A DNA stretch of 64,000 nt from JAIBCC01 sp963763855 (GTDB taxonomy: Bacteria > Acidobacteriota > Blastocatellia > Pyrinomonadales > Pyrinomonadaceae), in contig CAVXPU010000008.1 in the NCBI GenBank assembly GCA_963763855.1, forward strand, positions 72,001-136,000. Direction: 5' to 3'. The notes below the pieces were generated by a model. The model worked only from the letters and a program-made list of their open reading frames with translations. It had not been told where the DNA came from and ran no database searches. The first letter of the stretch is position 1; each line of letters begins with the position of its first letter. Below, in pieces: positions 33,653 to 43,885 of the stretch. Position numbers and translations under genes: made by a program.

Positions 33653-34942
33653 GAGTTCTTTCGCATACTTATTGATAATCGTCCAAGTCGTTTTATCACT
33701 ATCAAATACAGTATTCAAACCTTGCTCTTCCATCGGCGGATCGCCCATAAATTCATCGCCAATTTTCCAGAAGATTTGATTTATAATTGGACGCGAAGTT
33801 CCGCCAAATGCCCAGAAATTTGCACCCGCGATTACGCCGTTTGATTTCTTGCTTTCGGCGACAAACGCAAACATTTTCGAGTAATAATCATCGCGGAAAG
33901 TTGTAGGCGAATTGATGTCGAAAGATTGCTCATCGCGTGGTAAACCGAATTCTTCGATGACCAAAGGTTTGTTCAGTTTCTCCGCGATTTTGATGTGTTC
34001 ATCGACATAATCCGTTGCTTTTTTGACGACATTCGGATAACCTTCCGCGATTTTGTCGCCCAAAAACCAGCTCCAATTCTTCGCCCAAATATGAATCGTC
34101 AAATAATCAACGTTTTTGTCCGCGTGAATTTCCTCGAAAAGCGGCATACTTTCCGTTCCCATAAAACCTTCATGTCCAAGCGTGACGAGATGATTTTTGT
34201 CCTTCTTTTTAATCATCGCGGCAACATCTGAAATCCATTTTTTGTAGTCGGCATTCGCGTAGGCACGCATCGGGCGAGGCTCGTTGGCGAGTTCCCATGC
34301 CATAATCGTTTCATCATCAATATAACGCTTTTTATTAAACTTATTTGTGCGATTCATTACGACGCTAACTTGTTCATTATATGCGGCTTTACACGGCGAA
34401 CAACTGTAAAATTTACTGACAATATCGCGTTGTTCATCCCAGCTAAGTTTGCGTGTTTCCTGATCTTTTGGCACAAGTTTATTCCAGATCAAATACTGCT
34501 GAAAACCGCCGCTCCATTCCCAATTATTGCTAAAAAAGACGATTGCTTTCAGATTCCGTTTGCCCATCTCGTGCAATACTAAGTCTAATCCATTCAACAC
34601 TTCCGTATTAAATTTGCCTTGCACAGGCTGAAGCGGCGGACCAACCCGCGTTACACCATTTATTAACCCGGAACCTTCCGCACCTGCGATAATCCGCAGA
34701 TTCGTGACGCCATTTGCTTTGAGAAAATCAAGTTCCGTACGAAGCCGTTTGATGCCTCTCTTTTTGTCTTTTTCGAGACCTAAATATGAGCCATACCAAT
34801 AGTTTGTGCCGATGAAATAATAAGGCGTTTCACCGATCATGAATTGATGTCCTTTTACCGTAACAAAGGGCGATTTCGCGACGATTGAAAGCGACGCAAA
34901 ACAGATGATCGCAAAAGTAAATAACAAGGTTTTTATTCGCAT
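33647..34942 (-). CDS. Secreted GH5 endo-beta-1,4-mannanase-like glycosidase
   Basis: 431 aa with a signal peptide. GHQFMIGETPYYFIGTNYWY at the start, IMAWELANEPRPMRAY with the acid/base Glu, YLTIHIWAKNWSW, and PLVIEEFGLPRDEQSF with the nucleophile Glu are GH5_7 signatures. FRDDYYSKMF and GANFWAFGG close the barrel. It hydrolyses beta-mannans outside the cytoplasm. Confidence 0.92.
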   Translation of the reverse strand: MRIKTLLFTFAIICFASLSIVAKSPFVTVKGHQFMIGETPYYFIGTNYWYGSYLGLEKDKKRGIKRLRTELDFLKANGVTNLRIIAGAEGSGLINGVTRVGPPLQPVQGKFNTEVLNGLDLVLHEMGKRNLKAIVFFSNNWEWSGGFQQYLIWNKLVPKDQETRKLSWDEQRDIVSKFYSCSPCKAAYNEQVSVVMNRTNKFNKKRYIDDETIMAWELANEPRPMRAYANADYKKWISDVAAMIKKKDKNHLVTLGHEGFMGTESMPLFEEIHADKNVDYLTIHIWAKNWSWFLGDKIAEGYPNVVKKATDYVDEHIKIAEKLNKPLVIEEFGLPRDEQSFDINSPTTFRDDYYSKMFAFVAESKKSNGVIAGANFWAFGGTSRPIINQIFWKIGDEFMGDPPMEEQGLNTVFDSDKTTWTIINKYAKELR

Positions 34943-35081
34943 TTTTTGATTATAAAGACTTGTTGTGGAAATTCAACTTGGCGAAAATCAGTGTACCGAG
35001 CCGCAGCAATCAGCTTTAAATTCAAAAATCCTCACTTTCAAATGCTCGCTATCGTTCGCTATACTAATTATTTACAACTTT

Positions 35082-36972
35082 ATGAATATCCTTTCGTTAG
35101 AAAATGTCAGTAAAAATTATGGTATCAAACCACTTTTTGAAAATGTCACCATCGGGCTCGAAGACTCAGATAAAATTGGCATAATCGGTGCAAATGGTTC
35201 GGGGAAAACGACTTTGCTTCGGGTAATTGCTGGCAAAGAAACGCCTGATACGGGTCGAATCGTCCGTGCCGCCAGCAAAAATGTCGCCTATTTATCACAA
35301 AATCCGCAGTTTATAGAAGAAGCTACCGTTCTCGAAACAATTTTCGCTTCAAGTTCGCGGGTCATGAAATTGATTCAGGATTATGAAACGGCTTGCCATG
35401 ATCTGGCAGATCGAATATTCAGATGAATTGCTCGAAAAAGTCTCCGATTTACAACACGAACTCGAAATTTGCGGCGGTTGGGAAATTGAAACAAATGCCA
35501 AAAATGTGCTGACGAAACTTGGCATTACTGATACAACTGCTCAAATGAAAACGCTTTCCGGCGGACAACGCAAACGGGTTGCACTGGCACACGAACTCAT
35601 CGTTAAACCCGATATTTTGATCCTCGATGAACCGACCAATCATCTTGACGCGGACACGATCGAATGGCTTGAGGATTACTTGCGGCGTTACACAGGTGCG
35701 TTGCTGCTTGTTACGCATGACCGGTATTTTCTTGATCGCGTTACCAATCGAATTTTTGAGATCGATCGTGGTGCGGTGCAAACTTTTGCAGGGAATTACG
35801 CCTATTATTTGGAGAAAAAAGAAGAGCAAGATTCGCTCCGGGCAGTTGAAGGACACAAACGCGAACAGTTGATTAAAAAGGAGTTAGCATGGCTTCGGCG
35901 TGGCTCAAAGGCACGAACACGTAAGTCAAAACATCGAATCAATGCCGCCCATGAATTGATGGCTCAACCGAAAGAAAGGGCAAAAGCCGAAATTGATATT
36001 GCGATTGGCTCGAAGCGTTTGGGAAGTAAAATCGTTGAGATTTATAACATTTCAAAAGCTTTCGGCGAACGCGTACTTATTGATAATTTTTCATATTTAC
36101 TTAAACGCGACGACCGCATCGGAATCATCGGCGAAAATGGCTCGGGTAAGACAACTCTTTTGGAAATTTTGACGGATCGACTTAAAGCAGATTCGGGTGA
36201 GATCGAGATCGGGCAGACCGTGAAAATTGGTTATTACGACCAAGAAAGTCGTGCTTTGAACGAAAATTTGCGGGTCATTGATTACATCAAAGAAGTTGCC
36301 GAATACGTTACAACTGTTGACGGCAATCAGATTACGGCTTCACAGATGCTGGAAAAATTCCTCTTTCCGCCAGCCGCACAATATTCAATAATCGGAAATC
36401 TTTCCGGCGGCGAACGGCGGCGTTTGTATCTTTTGCGAATCTTGATGGCATCTCCAAATGTTTTGCTGTTAGATGAGCCGACGAACGATTTGGACATTCC
36501 AACTTTGATTGCATTGGAGGAATATTTAGACGATTTCGCCGGAGCATTAATCGTTGTCAGCCACGATCGATACTTTTTAGATCGAACGATTGATTCGATT
36601 TTCAGATTTGAAGCTGGCGGACATATCCGCGAATTTGCGGGCGACTATTCGGCGTATCTGGAAATAATTGAAAGTGAAGAAGCTGAAATCAAAAATGCAG
36701 ACACACGCACGAAAGTAAGTGTGCCAACTACTGACGAACCCAAAAAACAAAAGGTAAACAAACTTTCATTCAAAGAAAAACACGAACTCGAAAAGCTTGA
36801 AACTAAGATTCCGATAAGCGAGCAGCGTTTGGCAGAAATCGAAAACGAACTCGCTGAATTCGCGACCGATTCTTATAAATTAAATGAATTGATCAATGAA
36901 CAAAAGAAGTTAACTGCAGATTTGGAAAAATCAATCGAGCGTTGGGCAGAGCTCGAGGGACGTTTGGCTTAA
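35082..36972 (+). pseudogene. uup: ABC-F ATPase (Uup-like) with one frameshift
   Basis: Start at ATG 35082 (MNILSLENVSKNYG). First ABC domain: Walker A IIGANGSGKTTLL. Near 35400 the frame ends (CHDLADRIFR-stop) while the family sequence continues in another frame (SDELLEKVSDLQHELE...). Then TLSGGQRKRVALAHEL, DEPTNHLD, the inter-ABC linker with KELAWLRRGSKARTRKSKHR, a second ABC domain (GENGSGKTT, LSGGERRR, DEPTNDLD) and a C-terminal coiled coil as in Uup. Total ~630 aa. It acts at ribosomes or DNA. One indel separates it from an intact gene. Confidence 0.85.
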
Positions 36973-36994
36973 TTACTTGTGTAATCGATAAAAT

Positions 36995-37130
36995 TCACGA
37001 TTTTAAAAAACTCAAAAGCTCAACGTCATCATCATTTAACATACTCAACATCGAATCGACGCCGCCATTTTTCAGTCCGTGAACCGCCCAAAATAGTGGA
37101 GTCGCCTGATGATTGATGCAGATTCGATTT
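36995..37130 (-). pseudogene. Ankyrin-repeat gene fragment
   Basis: The minus strand encodes ICINHQATPLFWAVHGLKNG and GVDSMLSMLNDDDVELLSFL, clearly related to ICIDHKASPLFWAIHGFKFG of the intact ankyrin gene at 38015-38647. Only one and a half repeats remain. The rest of the 36973-37317 gap shows no gene. Confidence 0.75.
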
Positions 37131-37317
37131 TACAAAGGTTTTAACTGATAAATTATCGCTTTTCGAGCAAAAAATAATCCGCAATGATAAGTAAAACTAC
37201 GATTATGATACGCAAATTGGTTAAATTTCTTGCAGCACTTTCTACTTCAAAATGATAAAAAATTGCTTTATTCTTGGAACTTGAATTCCGAAATTTGTTG
37301 AATTATAATTTTTAGCT

Positions 37318-37992
37318 ATGAGAATTTTAACATTTACGGCTCTCTGCTTAATCTTTTCTTTGTTTGTTTCAGCACAGGAAAAGCAATTGGAAACAGCGAT
37401 TACTGAAGCTGAATGGATTCAAGCGGTTCGTGCGGCTTCACGCAAGTCTGATACGGCAAATGTTGGAGCAAGTGAACTAACCCGGTTTTTCGCGAACGGA
37501 AAACTGCAAAAAACGCTCACTCATACCAGACTCTATCATAGCCCCGACCGCCGTTGGACTTTGGATATTGAAGAAGATTCCGCAAAAAAACGGCGTACCG
37601 ACGAATATGTGAAGATCGGGGAACAGGAATACGTCCGAATAAATGGCGGTAAGTGGCGAAAAACTGTCCGATATCCGACAACTATGCAGGTACCCGCTGA
37701 TTCAACGGGAGTGGAAATTAAGGATAGTTTTCGAAAAACTACCGGCTTCTTAAACGGAAAGGAATTTAGCGTGTATATCAGCGAACGAAATTATCGGCAA
37801 GGCAGCAAAACATCTATATATATTGAAAGAAGCTGGATTTCTTCCGATGGAATGTTGGTGCGGGAAGAACAGAATACCATCGCGGCAGACAACGGAATCA
37901 CCGAGATGGAATTCACCGCAATAGTAGATTACGGCATTGCTAATGAGGGCAAGGTCGAGGCAAAGATCAAGTTGGCGAAATCGAAGAAGTAA
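37318..37992 (+). CDS. Hypothetical secreted protein
   Basis: 224 aa with a signal peptide (LTFTALCLIFSLFVSAQ). The remainder is beta-rich (RRWTLDIEEDSAKKRRTDEY, EQEYVRINGGKWRKT, RSWISSDGMLVREEQNTI), recalling LolA/LppX-like lipid-binding folds, but no family is recognised. It is single, with its stop 22 nt from the convergent ankyrin gene end. Confidence 0.75.
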   Translation: MRILTFTALCLIFSLFVSAQEKQLETAITEAEWIQAVRAASRKSDTANVGASELTRFFANGKLQKTLTHTRLYHSPDRRWTLDIEEDSAKKRRTDEYVKIGEQEYVRINGGKWRKTVRYPTTMQVPADSTGVEIKDSFRKTTGFLNGKEFSVYISERNYRQGSKTSIYIERSWISSDGMLVREEQNTIAADNGITEMEFTAIVDYGIANEGKVEAKIKLAKSKK

Positions 37993-38014
37993 TCGGAAGA
38001 TTTTTTCAATTCAA

Positions 38015-38647
38015 TTATCCAAGTTGTTTTCTTAATTCCGAATCGCCGTCGGTGAGCAAATCAAAAACGGTTTCACCTCCGCGATTCGGAATTGTTTTAT
38101 CCGCACCTGCTTCAACGAGCAGCCGCACGCATTCAACCGTATTTCCTAGATTTTGACCGCCGCCAAACTTAAAACCGTGAATCGCCCAAAACAGCGGACT
38201 TGCCTTGTGATCGATACAAATTCTATTGATTTCCGCACCGCTTTCGATCAGTTTTTGCACCAACACAGGTCGCCCGCACCACGCAGCCCAATGCAACGCC
38301 GTCCCGCCATGACAACCTTTATGATGAATATTTGCACCGTGATCCACATACAAACACGCGACCGCATCCGCATGCAAACTAGCCGCCGCAACCAACGGCG
38401 AATCGTGCTTTTCAACCAGCTCATTGCCATCAACCTTCGCCCCAAATTCCAAAAAAATCTTCGCGATTTCCACCGCTTCGTCGTCAGTAATTTTTTTCGC
38501 AAAAACCGCATCACAAATCCGATGGAGCGGATGAGCCTTGTCGCTACAAAACATATTTAACGCAATGCCTTCATTCGCAATCTGCGGATTGTTTGAAAGT
38601 GCTTGTTTGATGGCGATGTAGTTTTTGGTTTCGATTAGGTTTTTCAT
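38015..38647 (-). CDS. Ankyrin-repeat protein
   Basis: 210 aa with about four ankyrin repeats: DSPLVAAASLHADAVACLYV, DHGANIHHKGCHGGTALHWA, KLIESGAEINRICIDHKASP and LLVEAGADKTIPNRGGETVF. It has no signal peptide and is a cytoplasmic protein-binding module. It sits 15 nt after the DUF695 gene. The fragment at 36995-37130 is a relic of a related gene. Confidence 0.88.
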   Translation of the reverse strand: MKNLIETKNYIAIKQALSNNPQIANEGIALNMFCSDKAHPLHRICDAVFAKKITDDEAVEIAKIFLEFGAKVDGNELVEKHDSPLVAAASLHADAVACLYVDHGANIHHKGCHGGTALHWAAWCGRPVLVQKLIESGAEINRICIDHKASPLFWAIHGFKFGGGQNLGNTVECVRLLVEAGADKTIPNRGGETVFDLLTDGDSELRKQLG

Positions 38648-38662
38648 ATCGTTTTGTAATAG

Positions 38663-39778
38663 TTACGAAACAATTTCCGTTTCGGGATTAGCCATAAAAC
38701 GATGAAACGATTTCCAATATTTATCCTTATAAATTTCGAAGCTGCATTCCAACTTGGTGGAATACTTTCGCTTAATTGATTCTGCAACTTTCGATGGAAT
38801 TCGGAAATCATTGCAGGCAAAATACACTTCTCTCAACCCGTTTGAGGTTTGTCTGCCGATATTAAGAAAACCATCAGCATCTTTCAATTCCAAGTGCAAA
38901 TCATCTTCAATTTGATAGAGTAAGTCGTTGGTGTTTTGGTCAGGCATTCCATTGTCCAAAGAGCTTTGAAACTTTAAGTGGAAATTCAGAATCCAAGGGT
39001 GCGAAGCCTTTCTATCCCAATTCAAAAGTTCGGTATTAATTGTTGCAATCAATATGTCGCCATTTTCCATTTCTGCCTCCATGATTGCAAATGTGTCGTT
39101 TTCAGTATTGATTCGAATTCCCTCGTATTTTTCAACAAACTCGGACTGGCGACGTTTCAAAAACTCTTTAAGTTCAGTAACAGATTTCATCGGATGCTCA
39201 ATTTCGTTTTCCTTCACAAATTTCCAACTGTCGATCATCGTTAAAAAGGTCAATTCTCCCAAATAATTGTCAAGAAAAATAAGACAACCTCCAATTATTT
39301 CCGTTCTGTTCGAATCATTGAGGTCTTTGTGTGAAAAACTGATGTCGATTTCATCAGGATAAATGTTGTCTTGGGTCGGATAAAACAAGATATTTTCAGT
39401 TGAAAACTTGTGGTTCGCCATCGAAACTGAGAACGATTCGCGATCCATCGCTGGCTTTAGAGCGGTAAATTTCCAACCCGGAATTGCGGGAGCCGAATCC
39501 ACAAGTTCCTCAATAAAAACGATGTTTTCAATCACGCCGTCGGGCGTAAGAACAAGTTCGACGGTGTTTTCGTCAAGCATTCCGGTCAATGTAAAAATGC
39601 CTGATCGAAGGTGGTCTAGTTTTGGTGTGACCTCATCAAAAAAATCTATTTCGATGTTTCCTTGCTTTTTGACGACGTTCGCAAATGCTCGCTCATTCTT
39701 AGCAAACCAATCCCAAAAATCAGCGTAAGTGCTTATCGGAACATCTTTTTTACCAAGAATATTTTGTAAAAATTTCAT
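38663..39778 (-). CDS. DUF695-domain protein
   Basis: 371 aa. The N-terminal ~180 residues (YADFWDWFAKNERAFANVVK) form an uncharacterised domain. Residues ~225-365 match DUF695: AIMEAEMENGDILIATINTE, DRKASHPWILNFHLKF, GFLNIGRQTSNGLREVYFAC and SFEIYKDKYWKSFHRFM. Function unknown. Probably cotranscribed with the ankyrin gene. Confidence 0.78.
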   Translation of the reverse strand: MKFLQNILGKKDVPISTYADFWDWFAKNERAFANVVKKQGNIEIDFFDEVTPKLDHLRSGIFTLTGMLDENTVELVLTPDGVIENIVFIEELVDSAPAIPGWKFTALKPAMDRESFSVSMANHKFSTENILFYPTQDNIYPDEIDISFSHKDLNDSNRTEIIGGCLIFLDNYLGELTFLTMIDSWKFVKENEIEHPMKSVTELKEFLKRRQSEFVEKYEGIRINTENDTFAIMEAEMENGDILIATINTELLNWDRKASHPWILNFHLKFQSSLDNGMPDQNTNDLLYQIEDDLHLELKDADGFLNIGRQTSNGLREVYFACNDFRIPSKVAESIKRKYSTKLECSFEIYKDKYWKSFHRFMANPETEIVS

Positions 39779-39879
39779 ATACTTTCACCTTTCGAATTGA
39801 TTAAAGCCTCAATTTTATGTTAGTTTGCACGCGAAAATCTATCCGCTGAGTAACCGATCGTTTGCTATCAAAAAAAGTT

Positions 39880-40881
39880 TCAATCTTTCCTCTTTGGATT
39901 AAGTTTTTTCGCGGTTGTTTCAATCAATTTTACAAAATCTTTTTCGCCTTCGGACAACTCATTTTTCGTTCTTTCTTTGTATTTTTCATACTCGGCAGTC
40001 GCTTTTTTCAATGCGTCTGCGTGGCTGATTGTTCCGGCATTTTCCAAAATATCATTGCCAGTCATTCTCACAAAATCGTCGAGCCGTTCGACCCAATCTT
40101 TCATATACATCGGCTTGCGGTTTAGTGCCTGCAATTCGCCTAATTCAAGATAAGCCGTGACCATTCGGTTCAGCACATTCAGTTCGTTTTCGTCCAAATA
40201 GTTTTTGGCGATTTCGGTTTCCTGTTTTGTCGGCTTGCTGCCTTTGATGTGGGTCAAACCGAGATTCGGCTTTTTTGCATCAATCCGCTCGAAAACAATC
40301 TCGGCGGCGGTGTGTCCGTGTGCCGCCCAGTGCATTTTGTTTTGCACGGTTTGAAAAAACTGGACGGATATTTCTAACCTCGGATCGTAGTCGATACTGG
40401 TCGCGTAAATATCCAAAATCTTTCGCCAAAAAACCTTTTCGGACGACCGAATATCACGAATCCGAGCCAATAATTCTTCAAAATAATTACCGCCGCCCGC
40501 TTCTTTCAGCAAATCGTCGTTCATCGTAAAACCTTTTACAATGTATTCCCGCAGCCGTGCCGTCGCCCATTGGCGAAACTTTGTTCCTTGATGACTTTTT
40601 ACGCGATAGCCGACTGAAATTATTACGTCGAGGTTGTAATAGCCAACGTCGTAATTTTTACCATCAGCCGCAGTTGTTCGGGAATTCCGAACAACTGAAT
40701 TTGCATCCAATTCGCCTTCGTCAAAGATATTTTTGATGTGTTCGCTGATTGTTGCTTTAGATTTTTGAAAAAGTTCGCACAACTGAGCCTGCGTGAGCCA
40801 AACAGTTTCATCCGCCAAACGAGTTTCAATTTTCGTGTTGCCGTCTTCGGTTTGGTAGATGATTATGTTGGTGTTTTCCAT
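39880..40881 (-). CDS. rhuM: RhuM-family virulence/defence protein
   Basis: 333 aa from the ATG at 40881, 4 nt after the HNH gene stop. The N-terminal helix-turn-helix-like part (WLTQAQLCELFQKSKATISE), GYYNLDVIISVGYRVKSHQG, FRQWATARLREYIVKGF and KMHWAAHGHTAAEIVFERID identify RhuM. RhuM genes occur in pathogenicity and defence islands; the mode of action is unknown. Its place directly behind an ATPase/HNH pair suggests it is part of, or associated with, that defence operon. Confidence 0.9.
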   Translation of the reverse strand: MENTNIIIYQTEDGNTKIETRLADETVWLTQAQLCELFQKSKATISEHIKNIFDEGELDANSVVRNSRTTAADGKNYDVGYYNLDVIISVGYRVKSHQGTKFRQWATARLREYIVKGFTMNDDLLKEAGGGNYFEELLARIRDIRSSEKVFWRKILDIYATSIDYDPRLEISVQFFQTVQNKMHWAAHGHTAAEIVFERIDAKKPNLGLTHIKGSKPTKQETEIAKNYLDENELNVLNRMVTAYLELGELQALNRKPMYMKDWVERLDDFVRMTGNDILENAGTISHADALKKATAEYEKYKERTKNELSEGEKDFVKLIETTAKKLNPKRKD

Positions 40882-40885
40882 GGAT

Positions 40886-41728
40886 TTACAACCTAAATCC
40901 TTCCTCGCAAAACCAATCACAATTAGCAATTGCTCTATACATAGCGGCTTGCCACGAATTAATGTTTGCGTGACTTCTTGTCTCCGCACCATTGAATAAA
41001 TGTGTTCTTACACCTGCCGCACCAAGAGCAGCATGAATCTTTGTTAGTCTCAAATTTATCATTGCAAGTTCAACCGCAGCTTGTGCGGAATATAAAGCGT
41101 TTAACTCTAAAGATCCAAAATGAAACGCAACTCTGTCAGAAAGAAGTTTACTCCAAGTATAATGCGGGGCAACTTTAAACTGAATTGATGGTGGAGCTGA
41201 GTGTGTAACTGTCGCCTCCAGCCAAAGGTCATTCTCAATATCGTCAAAATATGGGTGAAGTGTTGTTTCTTCAGCTGCGGTAGGATACCTAGTGCGTTTT
41301 GAAAAATTGCAGTCCAAACACGAAGGAACTAAATTGATCGGCACAACTGAAAGTCTGGGATATTCTGCCTTTGGTAAGTAATGGTCAATGGTCTTCACGA
41401 TTCTCTGAGAACAAAGAGGGCAGATGCCATTAGGTGCTGCAATTTTTAACTCGTCATAAATTCTTCTGCCTGGCGTTCCTTGTTTCGCCATTCTTAAAGT
41501 ATAAACATCCTCTAGCTCTTTGGAAGTTACATTGCCATTTACTAAAGTTTCCCTAACAACAGTATGAAGTAATCCTGTTTTTGCTTTTGTATCAAATTCA
41601 GTTGCTGCCTGCTCAATCAAAGTTCTTGCTGTAGTCAATCGGGTTCTGAGATCAGCGTTTCTGACAATTGTAAGGCATTCAATAAACACGTCACCTGAAT
41701 TATATGTTGGCATCGGTAAACTTCTCAT
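40886..41728 (-). CDS. HNH endonuclease, PtuB-like (Septu)
   Basis: 280 aa. The N-terminal ~100 residues are helical. The HNH core has zinc ligands GICPLCSQ and PSCLDCNFSKRT, with catalytic TIDHYLPKAEYPRLSV between them and NLVP preceding the second CxxC. This arrangement matches PtuB nucleases. It overlaps the ATPase gene by 4 nt. In Septu, PtuA hexamers hold PtuB and nucleotide depletion unleashes DNA cleavage. Confidence 0.82.
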   Translation of the reverse strand: MRSLPMPTYNSGDVFIECLTIVRNADLRTRLTTARTLIEQAATEFDTKAKTGLLHTVVRETLVNGNVTSKELEDVYTLRMAKQGTPGRRIYDELKIAAPNGICPLCSQRIVKTIDHYLPKAEYPRLSVVPINLVPSCLDCNFSKRTRYPTAAEETTLHPYFDDIENDLWLEATVTHSAPPSIQFKVAPHYTWSKLLSDRVAFHFGSLELNALYSAQAAVELAMINLRLTKIHAALGAAGVRTHLFNGAETRSHANINSWQAAMYRAIANCDWFCEEGFRL

Positions 41729-43251
41729 TTCGAATTAATTTTGTTTGCTGTCAATGTCATAATAATGCCACGTGCCTCCATTCCAACTTGATTCTGGAAA
41801 TAATCGATCACGTCTTCGTAACTATCTACTTGCTTTAAAGCTTGTTTTATAATTCCGTAATAGCCTGAGTTAGTTACTTCCAATCCGAAAATTTCGTTGG
41901 TCAGCGTTCCAACATTTTCGCCAAATGATTCAATGGTCAATCTCTCAGCGACGGCTTGTTCACCTACTCTTCTCAATTTCCAAACACAGCTTTTGGGAAC
42001 TTCTTGTAAAACGACTGGTGAGTGAGTTGCGACGATAGCAACACTGTTTGTTTGAATTAGCAGGTCTGAAAGAGTTCTTGTAAAAGCGGAGAGTAATGGT
42101 GGGTGTAAATGAGCTTCTGGTTCGTCAATTAAAACTAGACTTCTCTCCTGTAGGGCTTCGACCAGTCGAGTGATCGTGAGTAAAACTATCTTATGACCCG
42201 AGCTCAATTTCCTAAAAATTTCAGATGCGGTATTTTCGAAAGTTTTCTGGTCTTTTATGTCAATCACATCTCTAATTCCAGCGTCTTGAAAATTAGGGTC
42301 AGACTCCAACATCTCAATACTTTTTTTCCATCGAGTTGTTCTAGAGTTTATCTTACAAGTTTTCAGACTCTTGATGAACTCATTTCGAAAGATTGTTGGG
42401 CTTTTCGGTAGTGAAACGTTATTACCTGTTTGTATTCGCTTAAGTCCAATGTAAGAAAATTGTATGCCATCTGATTTGTCTTTTCTTTCGGGTTTGGGTT
42501 CAGTTTCATCGAACGCACTAAACGTTACAGACGTAAGGTTGGCGAATATCTGTTCACCAGTCATCGTCGTCCGTGAATCAAAATTTCCAAATTTGCGTTT
42601 GGTTGACTCATCATCTATCAGAGAACTTATCATATTGTTGATGAGATGAGTTTTTCCAACTCCATTCCTGCCAATAATTACATGAATATTTGTTGGTGGA
42701 AAAGATTCTGGAATTACGTCAAAGTCAAGCTCCATACTTTCAGCATTACCCTTCATTTTAGGACAAATAAATCGGAAGGTATATGCTGTTAGTTTTGCAC
42801 CTCCGGAGGCAATTCTCCGAAATTGTCCGGTTACTGAGGTTTGGCTTATTGACCGCAATAGCGATATTCTTGTTACACGCTCGTTCTTAGCTTTTTCATA
42901 AATCTCGGGAAATTTAGCAATATCATTCAATGATTTAAGTATGTCATCTCTAACTGCTTCGCCCAGTTCATTTAACTTTTCGTAATAACTATCTGATTGC
43001 CCCAATGAAAAAGAATTGGATGGTAAGGTTTCAAACGATTCGCCCTTTGATAAATTTCTTTCACTTTCTTTTTGACCAAAATAGCCAATTTTTACTGAGC
43101 CGATTTCATGTGTTACCAAATTATCATCAACATAAACCAGCTCGAATAAGGTAACGAATGAGAAATCATTCCAATTGTCCCAAATTAAGAACGCTTCCGA
43201 AATTGCAAATTCAGGCGGTTTCTGAACTGTATCAAGTATTTTGAATTTCAT
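41725..43251 (-). CDS. AAA ATPase, PtuA-like (Septu)
   Basis: 508 aa. Walker A IIGRNGVGKTHLINNM near residue 198, signature FRKLSSGHKIVLLTITRLVE, Walker B SLVLIDEPEAHLHPPLLSAF and VAIVATHSPVVLQEVP. Residues 1-185 form an extra N-terminal domain. Together with the overlapping HNH gene this is a Septu-type pair; other ATPase/HNH (retron- or Gabija-unrelated) pairs look similar, so the type is provisional. Confidence 0.8.
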   Translation of the reverse strand: MKFKILDTVQKPPEFAISEAFLIWDNWNDFSFVTLFELVYVDDNLVTHEIGSVKIGYFGQKESERNLSKGESFETLPSNSFSLGQSDSYYEKLNELGEAVRDDILKSLNDIAKFPEIYEKAKNERVTRISLLRSISQTSVTGQFRRIASGGAKLTAYTFRFICPKMKGNAESMELDFDVIPESFPPTNIHVIIGRNGVGKTHLINNMISSLIDDESTKRKFGNFDSRTTMTGEQIFANLTSVTFSAFDETEPKPERKDKSDGIQFSYIGLKRIQTGNNVSLPKSPTIFRNEFIKSLKTCKINSRTTRWKKSIEMLESDPNFQDAGIRDVIDIKDQKTFENTASEIFRKLSSGHKIVLLTITRLVEALQERSLVLIDEPEAHLHPPLLSAFTRTLSDLLIQTNSVAIVATHSPVVLQEVPKSCVWKLRRVGEQAVAERLTIESFGENVGTLTNEIFGLEVTNSGYYGIIKQALKQVDSYEDVIDYFQNQVGMEARGIIMTLTANKINSK

Positions 43252-43387
43252 AATTGAAGTTGTAATCGACTCTATCTGTAAATTGTATATTGCGATCTAT
43301 CTGTTCGGCAATTGCGTTTTGCAAAGGCTCTGTTTCGCCTTGATTTTCGAATTCATTTCAACCTCTTAAAAATCGTTTTGCTGATAA

Positions 43388-43885
43388 TCACGCCTTAATA
43401 TCCGCTCGCGAAACCCAATCCGGGGCATTATCAATCGTCTGCCGCAAAATCAAATTGAGTTGAGCCGCGTGGTGTTGAACGTGCCGCATATTGTAGAGCA
43501 AAAGTTCTGCCATCGAAAAATCCATCGTGCCCGATTCGTTTATCCAACGGGCTTTGAAACCGGCTTCCTCCAAATCGGCGAGCAAATTTCGGCATTTTTC
43601 GCGGCAAAATTGCAGATAGCCGAGCAATTCCGCTTTGCTGTAAATGCGTTCCGGCATTTCGCCATCAGGATTGAATTCGGAAAGCGTAAACGGTGTGGGC
43701 GGAGCGAAATTTTTCGGCTCACGCGTGAGGTAATAATCAAGAAAAAACAAACAGTGAAACGCCTGATACCAAAACCTGGTGTCGGTCGCCCAATGCTCGT
43801 CGGGGCAGGCGTTGATCGCGTTTTCAAGCATATCAATGCTCGCTCCGAACTGATTCCAGACCGCTTCTTTTACGTTATCTATCAT
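43388..43885 (-). CDS. DinB-like four-helix protein
   Basis: 165 aa. FWYQAFHCLFFLDYYLTREP supplies one His ligand and LLLYNMRHVQHHAAQLNLIL the HxxxH pair of the metal-binding DinB/YfiT-like bundle. Such proteins act as thiol-dependent transferases (bacillithiol/mycothiol type) or are uncharacterised. It overlaps the DUF1801 gene by 4 nt. Confidence 0.85.
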   Translation of the reverse strand: MIDNVKEAVWNQFGASIDMLENAINACPDEHWATDTRFWYQAFHCLFFLDYYLTREPKNFAPPTPFTLSEFNPDGEMPERIYSKAELLGYLQFCREKCRNLLADLEEAGFKARWINESGTMDFSMAELLLYNMRHVQHHAAQLNLILRQTIDNAPDWVSRADIKA

